A DNA stretch of 64,000 nucleotides from Oxalobacteraceae bacterium (GTDB lineage: Bacteria > Pseudomonadota > Gammaproteobacteria > Burkholderiales > Burkholderiaceae_D), in the NCBI GenBank assembly GCA_947448025.1, contig CANFLV010000020.1, positions 1 through 64,000 on the forward strand. The letters are read 5' to 3'. Shown piece after piece: positions 26,117 to 35,392 of this stretch. The notes under the pieces are model-generated. The model made no database searches. It had not been told where the DNA came from and was given only the letters and a program-made list of their open reading frames with translations. The position numbers and the translations under genes were made by a program. Position 1 is the first letter of the stretch. Every line of letters starts with the position of its first letter.

Positions 26117-28786
26117 TTATTCATGGGTATTGTTGTACTCGCCGAGGTAGATGTCGGCCGCTGCCGGCTGCTCGCCATAGCCTAGCTGCGCGACCGGATC
26201 GATTCCAGCGGCGCGCAGGTTATTCCAGAAATCATTCGAGCTGTATTGCGCCGGACGGAAGGGCAGAGTGCCATTGCGATTCCAGTCAGCCCACGGGTGG
26301 CCTTTCTGGATGTGCGCACCGATGTGCGAATTCAGGATCACCATCTTGCCCACGGTTTCGAGGACGGCTTTCGTGATGATGCCTTTGGGAGATTCAAACA
26401 CGCTGGTGTCGCCGACGGTGCAGGAATAGCCGGGTACTGGCACGCTGCCAAACGGTGTGCAACGCTGATTGAAAAACCACTGGCGCGCCAGATAAAATTT
26501 ACCGTCCAGCGCATATTTTTTGCCGTCATTCGTGAAACGACAGTCGTTGAAAACGAATCCGTATTTGGTACGGAAATTTGTATTCGGCGCGCCCACATAC
26601 GAAGTCGAGCGATCGCCGAGCGAGCGGATCTCGGTGCGGTAGAAATACGCCGTCGTATCGCCAAAAATATAATCGACGTCGCCTTCCACATACGAGCGAT
26701 GGAAAAAGCTGCGTACGGTATAGCCCGGTGTCGCGGACTTCAAAAATAGCGTGTCCTGGAAGCCGATCAGGCGCAGGTTCTCGAACTGCGCGCGGTCAGC
26801 GCCTTCGACCTGCAGTGCGACAGCCTGGTGATGCACGATGTTCATTTGCGCATAGACGCTGTCCTTGCCGCAATCGCGTTCGCCGCATTCATTGCGCGTA
26901 TTACCGGCATCCTTGTTGTATGAATTTTCAAAGGTGATATTGCGCACCTGAAAACCATTGTTACGCACCCAGACCACCATTGCGCCACTGGTGGAAATCG
27001 TCGGCCGGGCGCGAATCTGTTCATGCATCGCGAGAATCGACGGGTCCAAGTTTTCAAACTGAGCGCCGAAACGGGCAACATACTCGGCGCTGCTCAATGC
27101 CGCGTCGATCCGGGTGCTGATCTTGGTCTTGCCGGCATCGGCTTCTTCGCTATACAGCGTGAGCGGCACTGGCGAGGCTGGCACGTACAGCAATTCCTTG
27201 TAGGTGCCGGGCTTGATCTGGATATAGAAGCGTTTGCTCGATGTCAGTGCACTGTCGATGACAGCTCGGTTTACCGCTTGCTGGACGCTATTGAAGACGT
27301 GGATGCCATCCGCCTTGGCGTTCAGGTCGACCAGATAATCGGCCTTGAACGCTGCGCCGGTAGCGAGCGGATCAGCGAGCGGATCCCATGGATCGATCGC
27401 TTCCCTGCCTGCAGGACCCACGTACTTTAATACTTCAGTGATGCCATATTCCTGCGCCTGCGCAGCGGTGAGCTGTGGTCGGGTGATTTTTTCGGGCGAC
27501 TGAGGAAAGGCGGCAAAGCGACTGTCGCAGTCGATGCCGGCGCTACCCGACAGATTGAGCGTATCGGTACCATTCGCGCCGAACAGTGCATGCTGGACAT
27601 CGCGCTTCGAGCCGGCATGGACGGCGACATCGTCGAAGGACGCGCGCAGCGGATGCGCATCATCGAGTCCGCGCAGGATGATGTTGCCGGGGCTTAGGCT
27701 GCGCACATGCGTGAATTGAATATTGCGATAGACCGGTAATAAGCTACCGCTCGCATGTTTTGTGTAGTGCGTATTGATGTCGATCGGCGCGCGGACATCG
27801 CGCAGGCAGACATTGTTGTACCGGACATTCTCGACGAGTCCGCCGCGCGAAATATCGCTCTTGATGCGCAGCCCCGAGGTCGTTCCGTCCATTGTCAGGT
27901 CATCGACGAGGATGTTACGTACGCCGGAAATGGTTTCGCTGCCGATCGACATGCCATGACCGCTATAGAAATGGTTATGCAGCACCGAGATGTTTTCGCT
28001 GGGGCCGTTCGTGCCCGACTTGATGGCGATATTGTCGTCGCCGGTACGGATAAAGCTATGGGCAATGGTGATATTGCGCGAAGAAATCGGGTCTATGCCA
28101 TCGGTGTTGCGCGCATCGGCGGGCGTATCGATGCGCACGCCCCATGCGGTGTAACCATCGACGCGATTGAGCGTGACATGGAAGTTTGCCGCATTGCGCA
28201 GCGTGATGCCATGCATGGTGAAATTACTCGAGCGCTGGACTTCAATCAGGCGCGGCACGTTCTGGTGCGCGTCTTCGCGTTGCGCGCGGCGAGCGAGCTG
28301 CCACCACGACTCCTTTTGACCGTCCATCAGCTGGCCACCCTGGCCATCAATGCTGCCCTGGCCCATGATGCCGCTATCCTTGCCGTCTTCGAGGCTGATG
28401 AAAGGACGGCAGCCCTTGCCGGACTGGTCGATTTTGCCGCAGCTGCCGGTGCCACGATCATAGGCTTGCGGATTCGTGCTGGCCAGCAGTGTCGCACCGC
28501 CCTCGATGACGAGCGTGACGCCGCTGCGCAAGACCAGCGGCCCTGAGCGGAAGCGCTTCTTTTCGTTGTAAGGCGAGAGCCGCACGGAATAGCCGGCCGC
28601 GCATTGGTCGATAGCTTGCTGGATGCGCAGCGTATCATCGAGTGTCGCGCTATCGGGCACGGCAGTGAGCACGGCGCAGGAGGGCGGCATGACGGGCTCG
28701 ACGACTTTGCGGCTGTCTTGCGCCTGCGCGCCGCCGGCGACGGCGCCCAGCGCCATTAACACGAGTATCTGGAGAGTTTGCATCAT
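26117..28786 (-). CDS. GH28 polygalacturonase - CE8 pectin methylesterase fusion
   Basis: 889 residues with a signal peptide (LQILVLMALGAVAGGAQAQ). Residues about 40-430 are a GH28 domain: NTDGIDP, RTGDDNIAIKSG, YSGHGMSIGSE, LRIKS. Residues about 480-880 are a CE8 pectin methylesterase: FNSVQQAVNRAV, IKPGTYKELLYVP, VEGADRAQFENLRL, GFQDTLFL, VEGDVDYIFGDT with the nucleophilic Asp, and YLARQW. One exported protein would remove methyl esters and hydrolyse the exposed galacturonan. It lies 16 bases before GH28 A and overlaps the esterase stop by 4 bases, so it is in the same operon. Confidence 0.93.
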   Translation of the reverse strand: MMQTLQILVLMALGAVAGGAQAQDSRKVVEPVMPPSCAVLTAVPDSATLDDTLRIQQAIDQCAAGYSVRLSPYNEKKRFRSGPLVLRSGVTLVIEGGATLLASTNPQAYDRGTGSCGKIDQSGKGCRPFISLEDGKDSGIMGQGSIDGQGGQLMDGQKESWWQLARRAQREDAHQNVPRLIEVQRSSNFTMHGITLRNAANFHVTLNRVDGYTAWGVRIDTPADARNTDGIDPISSRNITIAHSFIRTGDDNIAIKSGTNGPSENISVLHNHFYSGHGMSIGSETISGVRNILVDDLTMDGTTSGLRIKSDISRGGLVENVRYNNVCLRDVRAPIDINTHYTKHASGSLLPVYRNIQFTHVRSLSPGNIILRGLDDAHPLRASFDDVAVHAGSKRDVQHALFGANGTDTLNLSGSAGIDCDSRFAAFPQSPEKITRPQLTAAQAQEYGITEVLKYVGPAGREAIDPWDPLADPLATGAAFKADYLVDLNAKADGIHVFNSVQQAVNRAVIDSALTSSKRFYIQIKPGTYKELLYVPASPVPLTLYSEEADAGKTKISTRIDAALSSAEYVARFGAQFENLDPSILAMHEQIRARPTISTSGAMVVWVRNNGFQVRNITFENSYNKDAGNTRNECGERDCGKDSVYAQMNIVHHQAVALQVEGADRAQFENLRLIGFQDTLFLKSATPGYTVRSFFHRSYVEGDVDYIFGDTTAYFYRTEIRSLGDRSTSYVGAPNTNFRTKYGFVFNDCRFTNDGKKYALDGKFYLARQWFFNQRCTPFGSVPVPGYSCTVGDTSVFESPKGIITKAVLETVGKMVILNSHIGAHIQKGHPWADWNRNGTLPFRPAQYSSNDFWNNLRAAGIDPVAQLGYGEQPAAADIYLGEYNNTHE

Positions 28787-29559
28787 TGTTCTAACTTGAA
28801 GTAATTGCCGAGCACAGGAATGGCCAGCGTCAATTCACGCTGCACCATGCGCGCGAAAAAGTTCGCCCCCTTTGCACCGACATGGGTGCGGTCGAAACTG
28901 CTCTTGGCGGCGCCGGCGCGCTCGGCGCTGGTGGTATCGGCAGCGCCGCCTTTGACTGGTGGCGGTTCCATCGCGAGGGTGTCGGCTTCGGCTTCGCCCA
29001 TGAGCTGCACGGCGAGAAAGCTTTCGGCATTCAGATCGAGACCCGGCACGCGCGCGGCAGCTGCCGTATTCAAGCTGACTTCCGCCCACGGGCGCAGGTC
29101 GTTTTGCAGCAGGCCTTGCTTGAAGCTGCGCCGCGACAGCGGTGAAAGCAAAACGGGCATTGCGCCGGCAGCCTGAACTTCGCTGACATAGCGCGCCATA
29201 TTCGGTCCGAATTCAGTGGCAAAGTCGGTCGAGCGGCCCGGCTTGCCCGGCTGGTCGTTATGGCCGAACTGGATCAGCACATAAGTCTGTTCGAAGGCGC
29301 TGCCTTCCTTCAGTAATCCCTGCACATGCGACCACAGTCCTTCGGCGCGGAAGCTGCTGGTGCTGCGGCCGCCACGCGCGAGGTTGATGCAGCTCACAGG
29401 TGCCACGAAGCGGCTGCACAGCGCATCGCCATAGCCGCTGCGCGTGGCCATGGTCGAGTCGCCGACCAGGATCACGCGTACCGGTTTGAGATCGGCGGCA
29501 GCGACGCTGCCGGCCAGTCCAAGCGCGCACAGCGCGATCGTCAGGTGCCGTTTTTTCAT
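28783..29559 (-). CDS. Rhamnogalacturonan acetylesterase-like SGNH esterase (CE12)
   Basis: 258 residues starting MKKRHLTIALCALGLAGSVAA, a signal peptide. It has the SGNH blocks of CE12: LVGDSTMA with the catalytic Ser, LARGGRSTSSF, QFGHNDQPGK and the C-terminal DRTHVGAKGA with Asp and His. Such enzymes remove acetyl groups from pectin. ATG 29559 is preferred because GAGG lies 6 bases upstream; ATG 29571 would overlap the preceding stop as ATGA. Coupling with both neighbours is likely. It sits between the two GH28-containing genes, which fits joint action on decorated pectin. Confidence 0.9.
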   Translation of the reverse strand: MKKRHLTIALCALGLAGSVAAADLKPVRVILVGDSTMATRSGYGDALCSRFVAPVSCINLARGGRSTSSFRAEGLWSHVQGLLKEGSAFEQTYVLIQFGHNDQPGKPGRSTDFATEFGPNMARYVSEVQAAGAMPVLLSPLSRRSFKQGLLQNDLRPWAEVSLNTAAAARVPGLDLNAESFLAVQLMGEAEADTLAMEPPPVKGGAADTTSAERAGAAKSSFDRTHVGAKGANFFARMVQRELTLAIPVLGNYFKLEQ

Positions 29560-29567
29560 CGTCTGCC

Positions 29568-31442
29568 TCATGCGGAAAATGTTTCGTTGTAGGTCTTGTC
29601 GCCGATCTTGACGTTCTTCAGTTTCAAACCCTTGACCTTGTACAGATAAATCGGCTGCGCGCTGTTGTAGGGTGTGCCGAAATCGCAGTCCGTGATGTTC
29701 ACATCGCTCACGGGCGTGACCTCTGGTGGCGGATTTTGCGCGCCGTTGTAGTCCGACGCGACCGGGCCGAGGATGACGATGGCTTGGTAGCTCGAATAGC
29801 GACCATCACGGATTGCCGCATTGCCGACCCTGACGTTGGAGATATGTACGCCGGAGACGGTCGGCAGGCGCGTGCGCACAGTGTCATTGACCGGATCGTA
29901 ATCGCAGTCGATGGTGACGATGCCGCCCGCCGAAGTCGCCACGCTCTTGGTCGGAATCAGTGAGCCGGGCATGCTGTTGTAGAACGCCGGCGTGGTGCGG
30001 ATGCCGTTCGGGATATCGATATTGCGCACATGCAGATTGCGCAGATAACCGCCGCGGCTGAGATTGGTTTTCAGGCGGATGGCAATATTGAGCGGGTCGG
30101 TCTTCCAGTTCGCATTTTCAAAGACCAGGTTTTGCGCGTAGACGTTTTCGATCCCGCCCGACATGATGCTGCCCAGGGTCAGCGCGCCATGGCCGCTTTG
30201 CATGCGGCAGTTCTGGATCACGATGTCCTTGCAGGGACCAAACTGGATATCGGGTCCTTTGCCCGAATCGATGGCGATACAGTCGTCACCGGTATTGAAA
30301 TGCGAGTCTTCGATCAGCACGGTCTGGCAGGATTCCGGATCGAAGCCATCGCTGTTCGGGCCCATGCTGTTGGCATAGATTTTCCTGACCTGCAGATTGC
30401 GGCAGTTGACCGGATTGTGCTGCCAGAACGGGGCATTGTTAAGCTGGTAGCCGGCGAACAGCACATTCGTGCAGCTGATGAATTGCACCATGTGCGGGCG
30501 CAAATAGTGGCCGATGCCGAAGACGCGTTTATCGAGCGGCACGCGCGCTTCGGCCAGCACGCGCAGGTAGTTCGAATCGCAACGCCAGCGTTCGCCGTCG
30601 CCCTGGATGAAGCGTGCTTCTTCTTCGGAGAGATGCGGCGCGATCTGACGCAGCGAGACCGGGTTGGCCGGGTTGACGTGCACTTCGGTCTGGCCTTTGG
30701 TGTGCGGAATGTAGCGTCCAGTACCGGCTGCGATGTCGCCCGCCCAGTTCGGTTTTTCGCGCCCCTTCCATGACCACCAGCAGTCCTTCTCGTTAGCGAA
30801 GGGCAGGCCGGCCTGGCCATCGATGATAGCGGTCCAGTCATCGCCAGTAAGGGCAATATTATTTTGCCCGTAAGCGTAGACCATCGAAGAATAATTCAGG
30901 CAGTCGTTGCCTTCCCAGCGCGTGATCGACAGGCGGCCGTGCTGGCCGCAGTCGTAGGCGCCGTATTTTGCGTAGTCGGCCGGCTTATTGCTGAAATAGA
31001 CGTGCGCGCCGGCAGCCAGATGCACATTGACATTCGACAGCAGCACGATCGGGCCGCAGACATACCAGCTGCCGGCCGGGATCAGCACCCGGCCGCCACC
31101 GGCCTTGTGGCAGGCGGTGATGGCGGCGGCAATGGCCGCATAGCAGTCGCTCGCGTCCGCGACCGGCGTCGTGACGGTATGCTCATCAACAAAGGATACC
31201 CAGGCTGTCGTCTTGCGCGTCTGGCACGGTTTGGCGCCAAACGCCGTAATCGGGAAATCTTCCTTGCGGAAGTTCAGTGGTGTCGCAAAGCGATCGATGA
31301 TGGCTTGCGCATCGGCCCATGGATCGGGCGTCGCAGCGAGGCTCAAGCCGCTGGCTGCCAGCAGTCCTGTGCTGGACGCCGCCTGCAGGAAGTGACGGCG
31401 TGAAGTGCTGTTGAGTTCGTGGCTGATCGGTTTGCTAGGCAT
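29568..31442 (-). CDS. Tat-exported GH28 polygalacturonase-like enzyme B
   Basis: 624 residues with twin-arginine signal TSRRHFLQAASSTGLLAASG. GH28 motifs: NSDGFDPESC, NTGDDCIAIDSG, QSGHGALTLGS, RLKTN. It is closely similar along its whole length to enzyme A at 24.3 kb, suggesting duplication within the locus. ATG 31442 lies directly on the T tract of a strong hairpin that follows the TonB-receptor gene, and has no ordinary ribosome site; longer in-frame starts would run inside the receptor gene. The stop overlaps the next start. Residue changes between the paralogues near the active cleft may give different chain-length or substrate choice. Confidence 0.88.
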   Translation of the reverse strand: MPSKPISHELNSTSRRHFLQAASSTGLLAASGLSLAATPDPWADAQAIIDRFATPLNFRKEDFPITAFGAKPCQTRKTTAWVSFVDEHTVTTPVADASDCYAAIAAAITACHKAGGGRVLIPAGSWYVCGPIVLLSNVNVHLAAGAHVYFSNKPADYAKYGAYDCGQHGRLSITRWEGNDCLNYSSMVYAYGQNNIALTGDDWTAIIDGQAGLPFANEKDCWWSWKGREKPNWAGDIAAGTGRYIPHTKGQTEVHVNPANPVSLRQIAPHLSEEEARFIQGDGERWRCDSNYLRVLAEARVPLDKRVFGIGHYLRPHMVQFISCTNVLFAGYQLNNAPFWQHNPVNCRNLQVRKIYANSMGPNSDGFDPESCQTVLIEDSHFNTGDDCIAIDSGKGPDIQFGPCKDIVIQNCRMQSGHGALTLGSIMSGGIENVYAQNLVFENANWKTDPLNIAIRLKTNLSRGGYLRNLHVRNIDIPNGIRTTPAFYNSMPGSLIPTKSVATSAGGIVTIDCDYDPVNDTVRTRLPTVSGVHISNVRVGNAAIRDGRYSSYQAIVILGPVASDYNGAQNPPPEVTPVSDVNITDCDFGTPYNSAQPIYLYKVKGLKLKNVKIGDKTYNETFSA

Positions 31443-31478
31443 AAAAAAAAGCCCCCCACGGCCTGGACCGCGGGGGGC
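31443..31478 (-). terminator. Hairpin and T tract between TonB receptor and pectinase genes
   Basis: Read on the minus strand, GCCCCCC / GGGGGGC arms close a GC-rich hairpin, with an inner CGG/CCG pair, followed by TTTTTTTT. This has the form of a rho-independent terminator for the receptor gene. Because the GH28 B start codon follows at once, it may act as an attenuator for the operon. Confidence 0.8.
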
Positions 31479-31488
31479 AATCTCCTCT

Positions 31489-34188
31489 TTAGAAGAATTT
31501 GTAGGAAGCGCTGACATTGAACGCACGGCCGATCGGGCTGGCTGCGCTGCTCAGATAGCTATAGGTATAGCCACTGTGGTTCGTCACTGGCGGATCCGCA
31601 TTGAACAGGTTCGTCACGCCAATAGTGATGTCGGTGTTCTTGATGCCACGATAGACGCCGGTCCAGTTCCACGATTGGTAAGGCTTGATATCGCGCCAGT
31701 AATCTTGCGCGACCAGGTTCTGGTCGTGGTAACCGGTATTGTAGTTCTGCGTCAGCTGGCTACCCCAGTCCTTGCTGTTCCAGTTCAGTGCCAGAGTATG
31801 CTTCCAGCGGAAGCTGATGATCGGATACGAGCTGGTCGTGCCGTTATTGGCGGCGCCAAAGCGGCCGACGTTAGGAATCCATTCGCCACCCGACTCAAGC
31901 TGGTTCTCGAACTGCGTCAGGTAAGTACCGCTGAGGTTCACGCGGAAGTCGCCGTACTCGGATTTCGGCAGCTGGTAAGCCGCGGCGATATCAAAGCCGG
32001 AGGTGCGCTGGCCGCCCAGATTCATCGTGGTGTTCTTGATGAAGGCGATGGTGCCGTCTGCATTGCGTACGAACAGGCTGGCGTACTTGCTCGGGTTGAG
32101 GAAGTAGACTTGCTCAGGCAGGCTGGCCAGCATGTTTTCCATGCTGATCTTCCAGTAATCGACCGATACCGTCAGTGACTTCATCGGCTCGATGACCACG
32201 CCAAGTGTGCCGCCCTTCGATGTTTCAGGCGTCAGCTCGGCATTGCTGCCGGTCTGTTTCGGGAAGGTCGCATTACATACGGTCGAGGCGACAAAGCCCG
32301 CCACTGCCTTGCCGCTGCCGGCAACGCCCGGTGTGCCACCTGGGCACAATACCGGATCATCCCATTTTGCCGAAGTTGTGGTGGTCGCGCCAGGCAGGCG
32401 ATAGCCGTAACGGTCAAACAGTGTCGGTGCGCGGAAACCGGTGTTGGCCGAGCCGCGGAACATGATTTGCGGCGAGAAGGTGTACTTGAAGCTGGCCTTT
32501 GGATTGATGGTGTTACCAAAGTCGCTGTAATGGTCGTCACGCACGGCGAAGTTGAGGTTCAATTCCTTCGTCACCGGCGCGTCCAGCTCGGCATAGGCTG
32601 CTGCGACATTGCGCGCGCCCTCTCCCTTGGACGGGCTTGAACCTGCATAGGTCACGATGGAGGTAATGTCCGTCTTGATATCTTGCGTCGTGTCGCGATG
32701 GAAATCGCCACCCAGCGCCAGCATCATCGAGCCGCCGCCGAGCTGCATGATTTCGCGCGAAGCCGTCAGATCGACGCCGGTATAAGTCGACTTCGATGTG
32801 CGTGCCAACTGACCATCCGCCGAAATGCTGGCGAGATAGGCCTTGCCAACTGTATCCTGCAGGCCGAAAGGATTCAGTGAGCCGTTTGCCAGGCCAGTGA
32901 TCAGGCCGGCGCCGCTGACGTAGCCGGATTCATAATAATTTTCGCGATTGGATAGGCCAAACACAAGACCGGCCTTGTAGTCCCAACCGGCATACTGTCC
33001 TTCTTCACTGAAGGCCAGACGTTGATTCAGCTGCACGTCCTTGGTCGTCGCTGCACCGAGATCGGCCACGCTCCAGGTCACGTTCAGGGGTTCGCCTTTC
33101 AGGCCGGCGACAGCAGGAACGCCGCCACTCGCGCCCGGATACCATTTCGATGTCGATGGCAGAGTCGCCGTCACGCCATTGGCGGCCAGCGAAGTGGTCG
33201 GATTTTTCGTGCCGAGGATGTATTCCTGGCCGCGGCTGTAGTCGACGATCAGGGTATGGTCTTCATTGATCTTCAGCGTACCCTTGCTATAGAAAGTCGT
33301 TTGCTGATTTTCGTAGAGCGCGGTGGCGTAGGTATTCGTATTCAGGATGCAGGTGTTCTTGGCGCCCTGGATTGACGATGGCAACAGGCAGCCGGCGCTG
33401 TAGTAAGGATTCTGTGCGGTCTTGTTCGTGGCCGTGGTGAAGTTCGCTGGCATTGCATAGCCACCGCTGCCCAGGGTCGGTGCGCGACCGATTGATGTCA
33501 GCAGCTCCGGCGAATTCATCCAGGCGCGATCGGCTTGCAGCAGGCGGCTGCGCTGGTGGCCGTCGAAGGTCGCGTAGACGTTCCAGCCGTCGGTGTTCAA
33601 GTCACCCTTGCCGACAGTGAAGGAGACACGCTTTTCGTCAGCACCGCCATTTTCCTGTGGTTTCACGGCCTGTACCGTGGCACTGGCGCCCTGGAATTCA
33701 CGTTTGGTGATGAAGTTGACCACGCCGCCAATGGCGTCCGAACCGTAGATGGCCGAGGCGCCGTCACGCAGGATTTCAACGCGGGCGAGGGCGCTCATTG
33801 GAATCACGTCAAGGTTGGCGTAGCCGTCAGCGATCGCCTCATTGGCCATGCGCCGGCCATTGAGCAGCACCAGCGTGCGATTGACACCGAGACCGCGCAA
33901 ATTGATGTTCGTGCCGGAGCCGGCATTCGATGGCGCCAGCGACACCGACTGTGGCAGCGCCATCATGACGTCAGCCAGCGTGGTCATGCCGCGCTGGGTC
34001 AGCTCGGCAGCGGTCAGCACCGTCACCGGAAGGGCTTCTTCCGTCGCCAGGCGTTTGATGGATGAACCGGTCACTTCAATGCGAGCGGTTTCAGCGGTTT
34101 GCGCGTGAGCCTGATTCAACAGACTCAGCACCGCCAGGGTAATGGATGACAGGACTAATCCTGGGCGCAGGCTATCGCGGGTATTCAT
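31489..34188 (-). CDS. TonB-dependent receptor of the pectin locus
   Basis: 899 residues with a signal peptide ending LNQAHAQ. The plug domain shows RIEVTGSSIKRLATEEALPVTV, INLRGLGVNRTLVLLNGRRM and RVEILRDGASAIYGSDAIGGVVNF. The C-terminal barrel ends ASYKFF, with the usual aromatic last residue. Such receptors import large ligands across the outer membrane with ExbB/ExbD/TonB energy. Location at the head of the pectinase genes makes oligogalacturonides the likely ligand, by inference. ATG 34188 has a GAGGAG site. An 8-bp dyad GGGAACAC-N5-GTGTTCCC lies about 55 bases upstream. Confidence 0.92.
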   Translation of the reverse strand: MNTRDSLRPGLVLSSITLAVLSLLNQAHAQTAETARIEVTGSSIKRLATEEALPVTVLTAAELTQRGMTTLADVMMALPQSVSLAPSNAGSGTNINLRGLGVNRTLVLLNGRRMANEAIADGYANLDVIPMSALARVEILRDGASAIYGSDAIGGVVNFITKREFQGASATVQAVKPQENGGADEKRVSFTVGKGDLNTDGWNVYATFDGHQRSRLLQADRAWMNSPELLTSIGRAPTLGSGGYAMPANFTTATNKTAQNPYYSAGCLLPSSIQGAKNTCILNTNTYATALYENQQTTFYSKGTLKINEDHTLIVDYSRGQEYILGTKNPTTSLAANGVTATLPSTSKWYPGASGGVPAVAGLKGEPLNVTWSVADLGAATTKDVQLNQRLAFSEEGQYAGWDYKAGLVFGLSNRENYYESGYVSGAGLITGLANGSLNPFGLQDTVGKAYLASISADGQLARTSKSTYTGVDLTASREIMQLGGGSMMLALGGDFHRDTTQDIKTDITSIVTYAGSSPSKGEGARNVAAAYAELDAPVTKELNLNFAVRDDHYSDFGNTINPKASFKYTFSPQIMFRGSANTGFRAPTLFDRYGYRLPGATTTTSAKWDDPVLCPGGTPGVAGSGKAVAGFVASTVCNATFPKQTGSNAELTPETSKGGTLGVVIEPMKSLTVSVDYWKISMENMLASLPEQVYFLNPSKYASLFVRNADGTIAFIKNTTMNLGGQRTSGFDIAAAYQLPKSEYGDFRVNLSGTYLTQFENQLESGGEWIPNVGRFGAANNGTTSSYPIISFRWKHTLALNWNSKDWGSQLTQNYNTGYHDQNLVAQDYWRDIKPYQSWNWTGVYRGIKNTDITIGVTNLFNADPPVTNHSGYTYSYLSSAASPIGRAFNVSASYKFF

Positions 34189-34242
34189 TAATTGTCTCCT
34201 CAATTGCGGAAAAATTTCCACCGTTATTTGGCTTCGTTAATT

Positions 34243-34263
34243 GGGAACACCTCGCGTGTTCCC
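34243..34263. promoter_or_regulatory. Dyad upstream of pectin TonB receptor
   Basis: GGGAACAC, 5 bases, GTGTTCCC: a perfect 8-bp dyad in the promoter region of the receptor, not followed by a T tract on either strand. It differs from the GntR sites in the divergent region, so it may bind another regulator or form a leader stem. Confidence 0.4.
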
Positions 34264-34363
34264 TGCCACTGCAACGAGGGCCAGGCGATGCCTTGGCCGA
34301 GGTTCAGACGGTCAAAAAATGATGACTGCGCGCGCCGTTCTGTCACGGCGTATTTTTTATTTT

Positions 34364-35068
34364 TTATCCGCGTGAAAACGTGCGGGTAACGCGTTCCAGG
34401 TGGGCGCGCATGGCGCGCCGGGCTTCGGCCGGATCATGACCGGCAATCGCTGCAAGAATCTTGCGATGGTCGGTCAGGGTTTCCTGGCGTAGCTCTTCTG
34501 TCTGGAAATGTTCCTTTAACTTGTTCCATAGCCGGCCGCGTTGATTCCACAAATAATCGACAGTGCCGACCAGTGCGCTGTTGCCAGTGGCGCGCGCGAT
34601 CGACAAATGGAAATTACGGTCAGCCTGCTCGTTACTTGAATAATTCGCGTGATTTTTTTCCATCTCCAGAACAGCGGTCAGGATCGCGTCGATCGCACTG
34701 TCCGTGGCCACACGCGCGGCGATGGCGGCTACCTCGGATTCGATCATGCGCCGCGCCGACAAAACTTCAAACGGGCCCGGACCCGCTTCCGTCAGTTCCG
34801 GTTCCGGCGTCGCTGTTTCGCAGACATAGACGCCCGAGCCACCGCGCACTTCAATGACACCGCCGAGTTCAAGCGCCAGCAAGGCTTCGCGCAATGAGGC
34901 GCGGCTGACCGCCAGTTTCGTGGCCAGGTCGCGCTCGGACGGCAGGCGCTCACCGGCACCGATCTTCTCCACGCGAATCAGTTCATGGATGCGTTCGGCC
35001 ACGACCCGGTACAGCCTCGGCTCATGGTGGCTCGCGGTGTCCTGCGGCGTGGTGATTTTCTTTTGCAT
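34364..35068 (-). CDS. GntR/FadR-family regulator of the pectin/galacturonate locus
   Basis: 234 residues. Winged helix at about residues 15-80 (LYRVVAERIHELIRVEKIGAGERLPSERDL in outline, then VSRASLREALLALELGGVIEVRGGSGVYV). An FCD ligand domain follows (MIESEVAAIAARVA, DRNFHLSIARATGN, DHRKILAAIAGHDPAEARRAM) with metal-binding His/Asp positions. This is the FadR subgroup that includes UxuR and ExuR. It is divergent from galactarate dehydratase, and four FadR-like sites lie between them. It probably represses both directions until a galacturonate-derived signal binds. ATG 35068 has an AGGAGA site. Confidence 0.92.
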   Translation of the reverse strand: MQKKITTPQDTASHHEPRLYRVVAERIHELIRVEKIGAGERLPSERDLATKLAVSRASLREALLALELGGVIEVRGGSGVYVCETATPEPELTEAGPGPFEVLSARRMIESEVAAIAARVATDSAIDAILTAVLEMEKNHANYSSNEQADRNFHLSIARATGNSALVGTVDYLWNQRGRLWNKLKEHFQTEELRQETLTDHRKILAAIAGHDPAEARRAMRAHLERVTRTFSRG

Positions 35069-35128
35069 CTGTGCGGCTCTCCTGCGAAATTTACCTTGCA
35101 TGCAGCATGCAAGGTGCTCGTCTTTATT

Positions 35129-35158
35129 TGGTCAGGCCATTTTAATGTGGTTAGACCA
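35129..35158. promoter_or_regulatory. Two FadR-type operator candidates near gntR
   Basis: TGGTCAGGCCA at 35129-35139 and TGGTTAGACCA at 35148-35158. The second is a full match to the FadR-family pattern TGGTNNNACCA; the first differs at one base. Centre spacing is 19 bases. Confidence 0.6.
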
Positions 35159-35307
35159 ATTTTGCAATCTGGACTAGCCAGATATTTTATTCGGTGGCAT
35201 ACTTGCCACAGAATTTCATCATCGTGGTTTGAAAAATTCATCGGTTTCCATAGCTAAAACTTAGAATTTATGTGCCACTGACAGCGCATGGTGACGGTGT
35301 AAAACGA

Positions 35308-35339
35308 TGGTCAGGCCAAATAAAATTTTGGTCGGTCCG
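35308..35339. promoter_or_regulatory. Two FadR-type operator candidates near garD
   Basis: TGGTCAGGCCA at 35308-35318 is identical to the site beside gntR, and TGGTCGGTCCG at 35329-35339 is a weaker version. They lie 54-85 bases before the galactarate dehydratase start. Confidence 0.55.
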
Positions 35340-35392
35340 CATCAGAATATATGGTCTTGCGGCGATTTCCGCGAGTCTACTAGGAAGCAATA

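Noticed and set aside
25399-28546. Long plus-strand frames inside the GH28 and GH28-CE8 genes
   Set aside because: They mirror the conserved minus-strand enzymes and show no family features or ribosome sites.
34243-34290. Possible cobalamin riboswitch, because GCCACTG occurs near the TonB receptor
   Set aside because: The GCCACTG is on the strand opposite to the receptor transcript and the rest of the B12-element pattern is missing.
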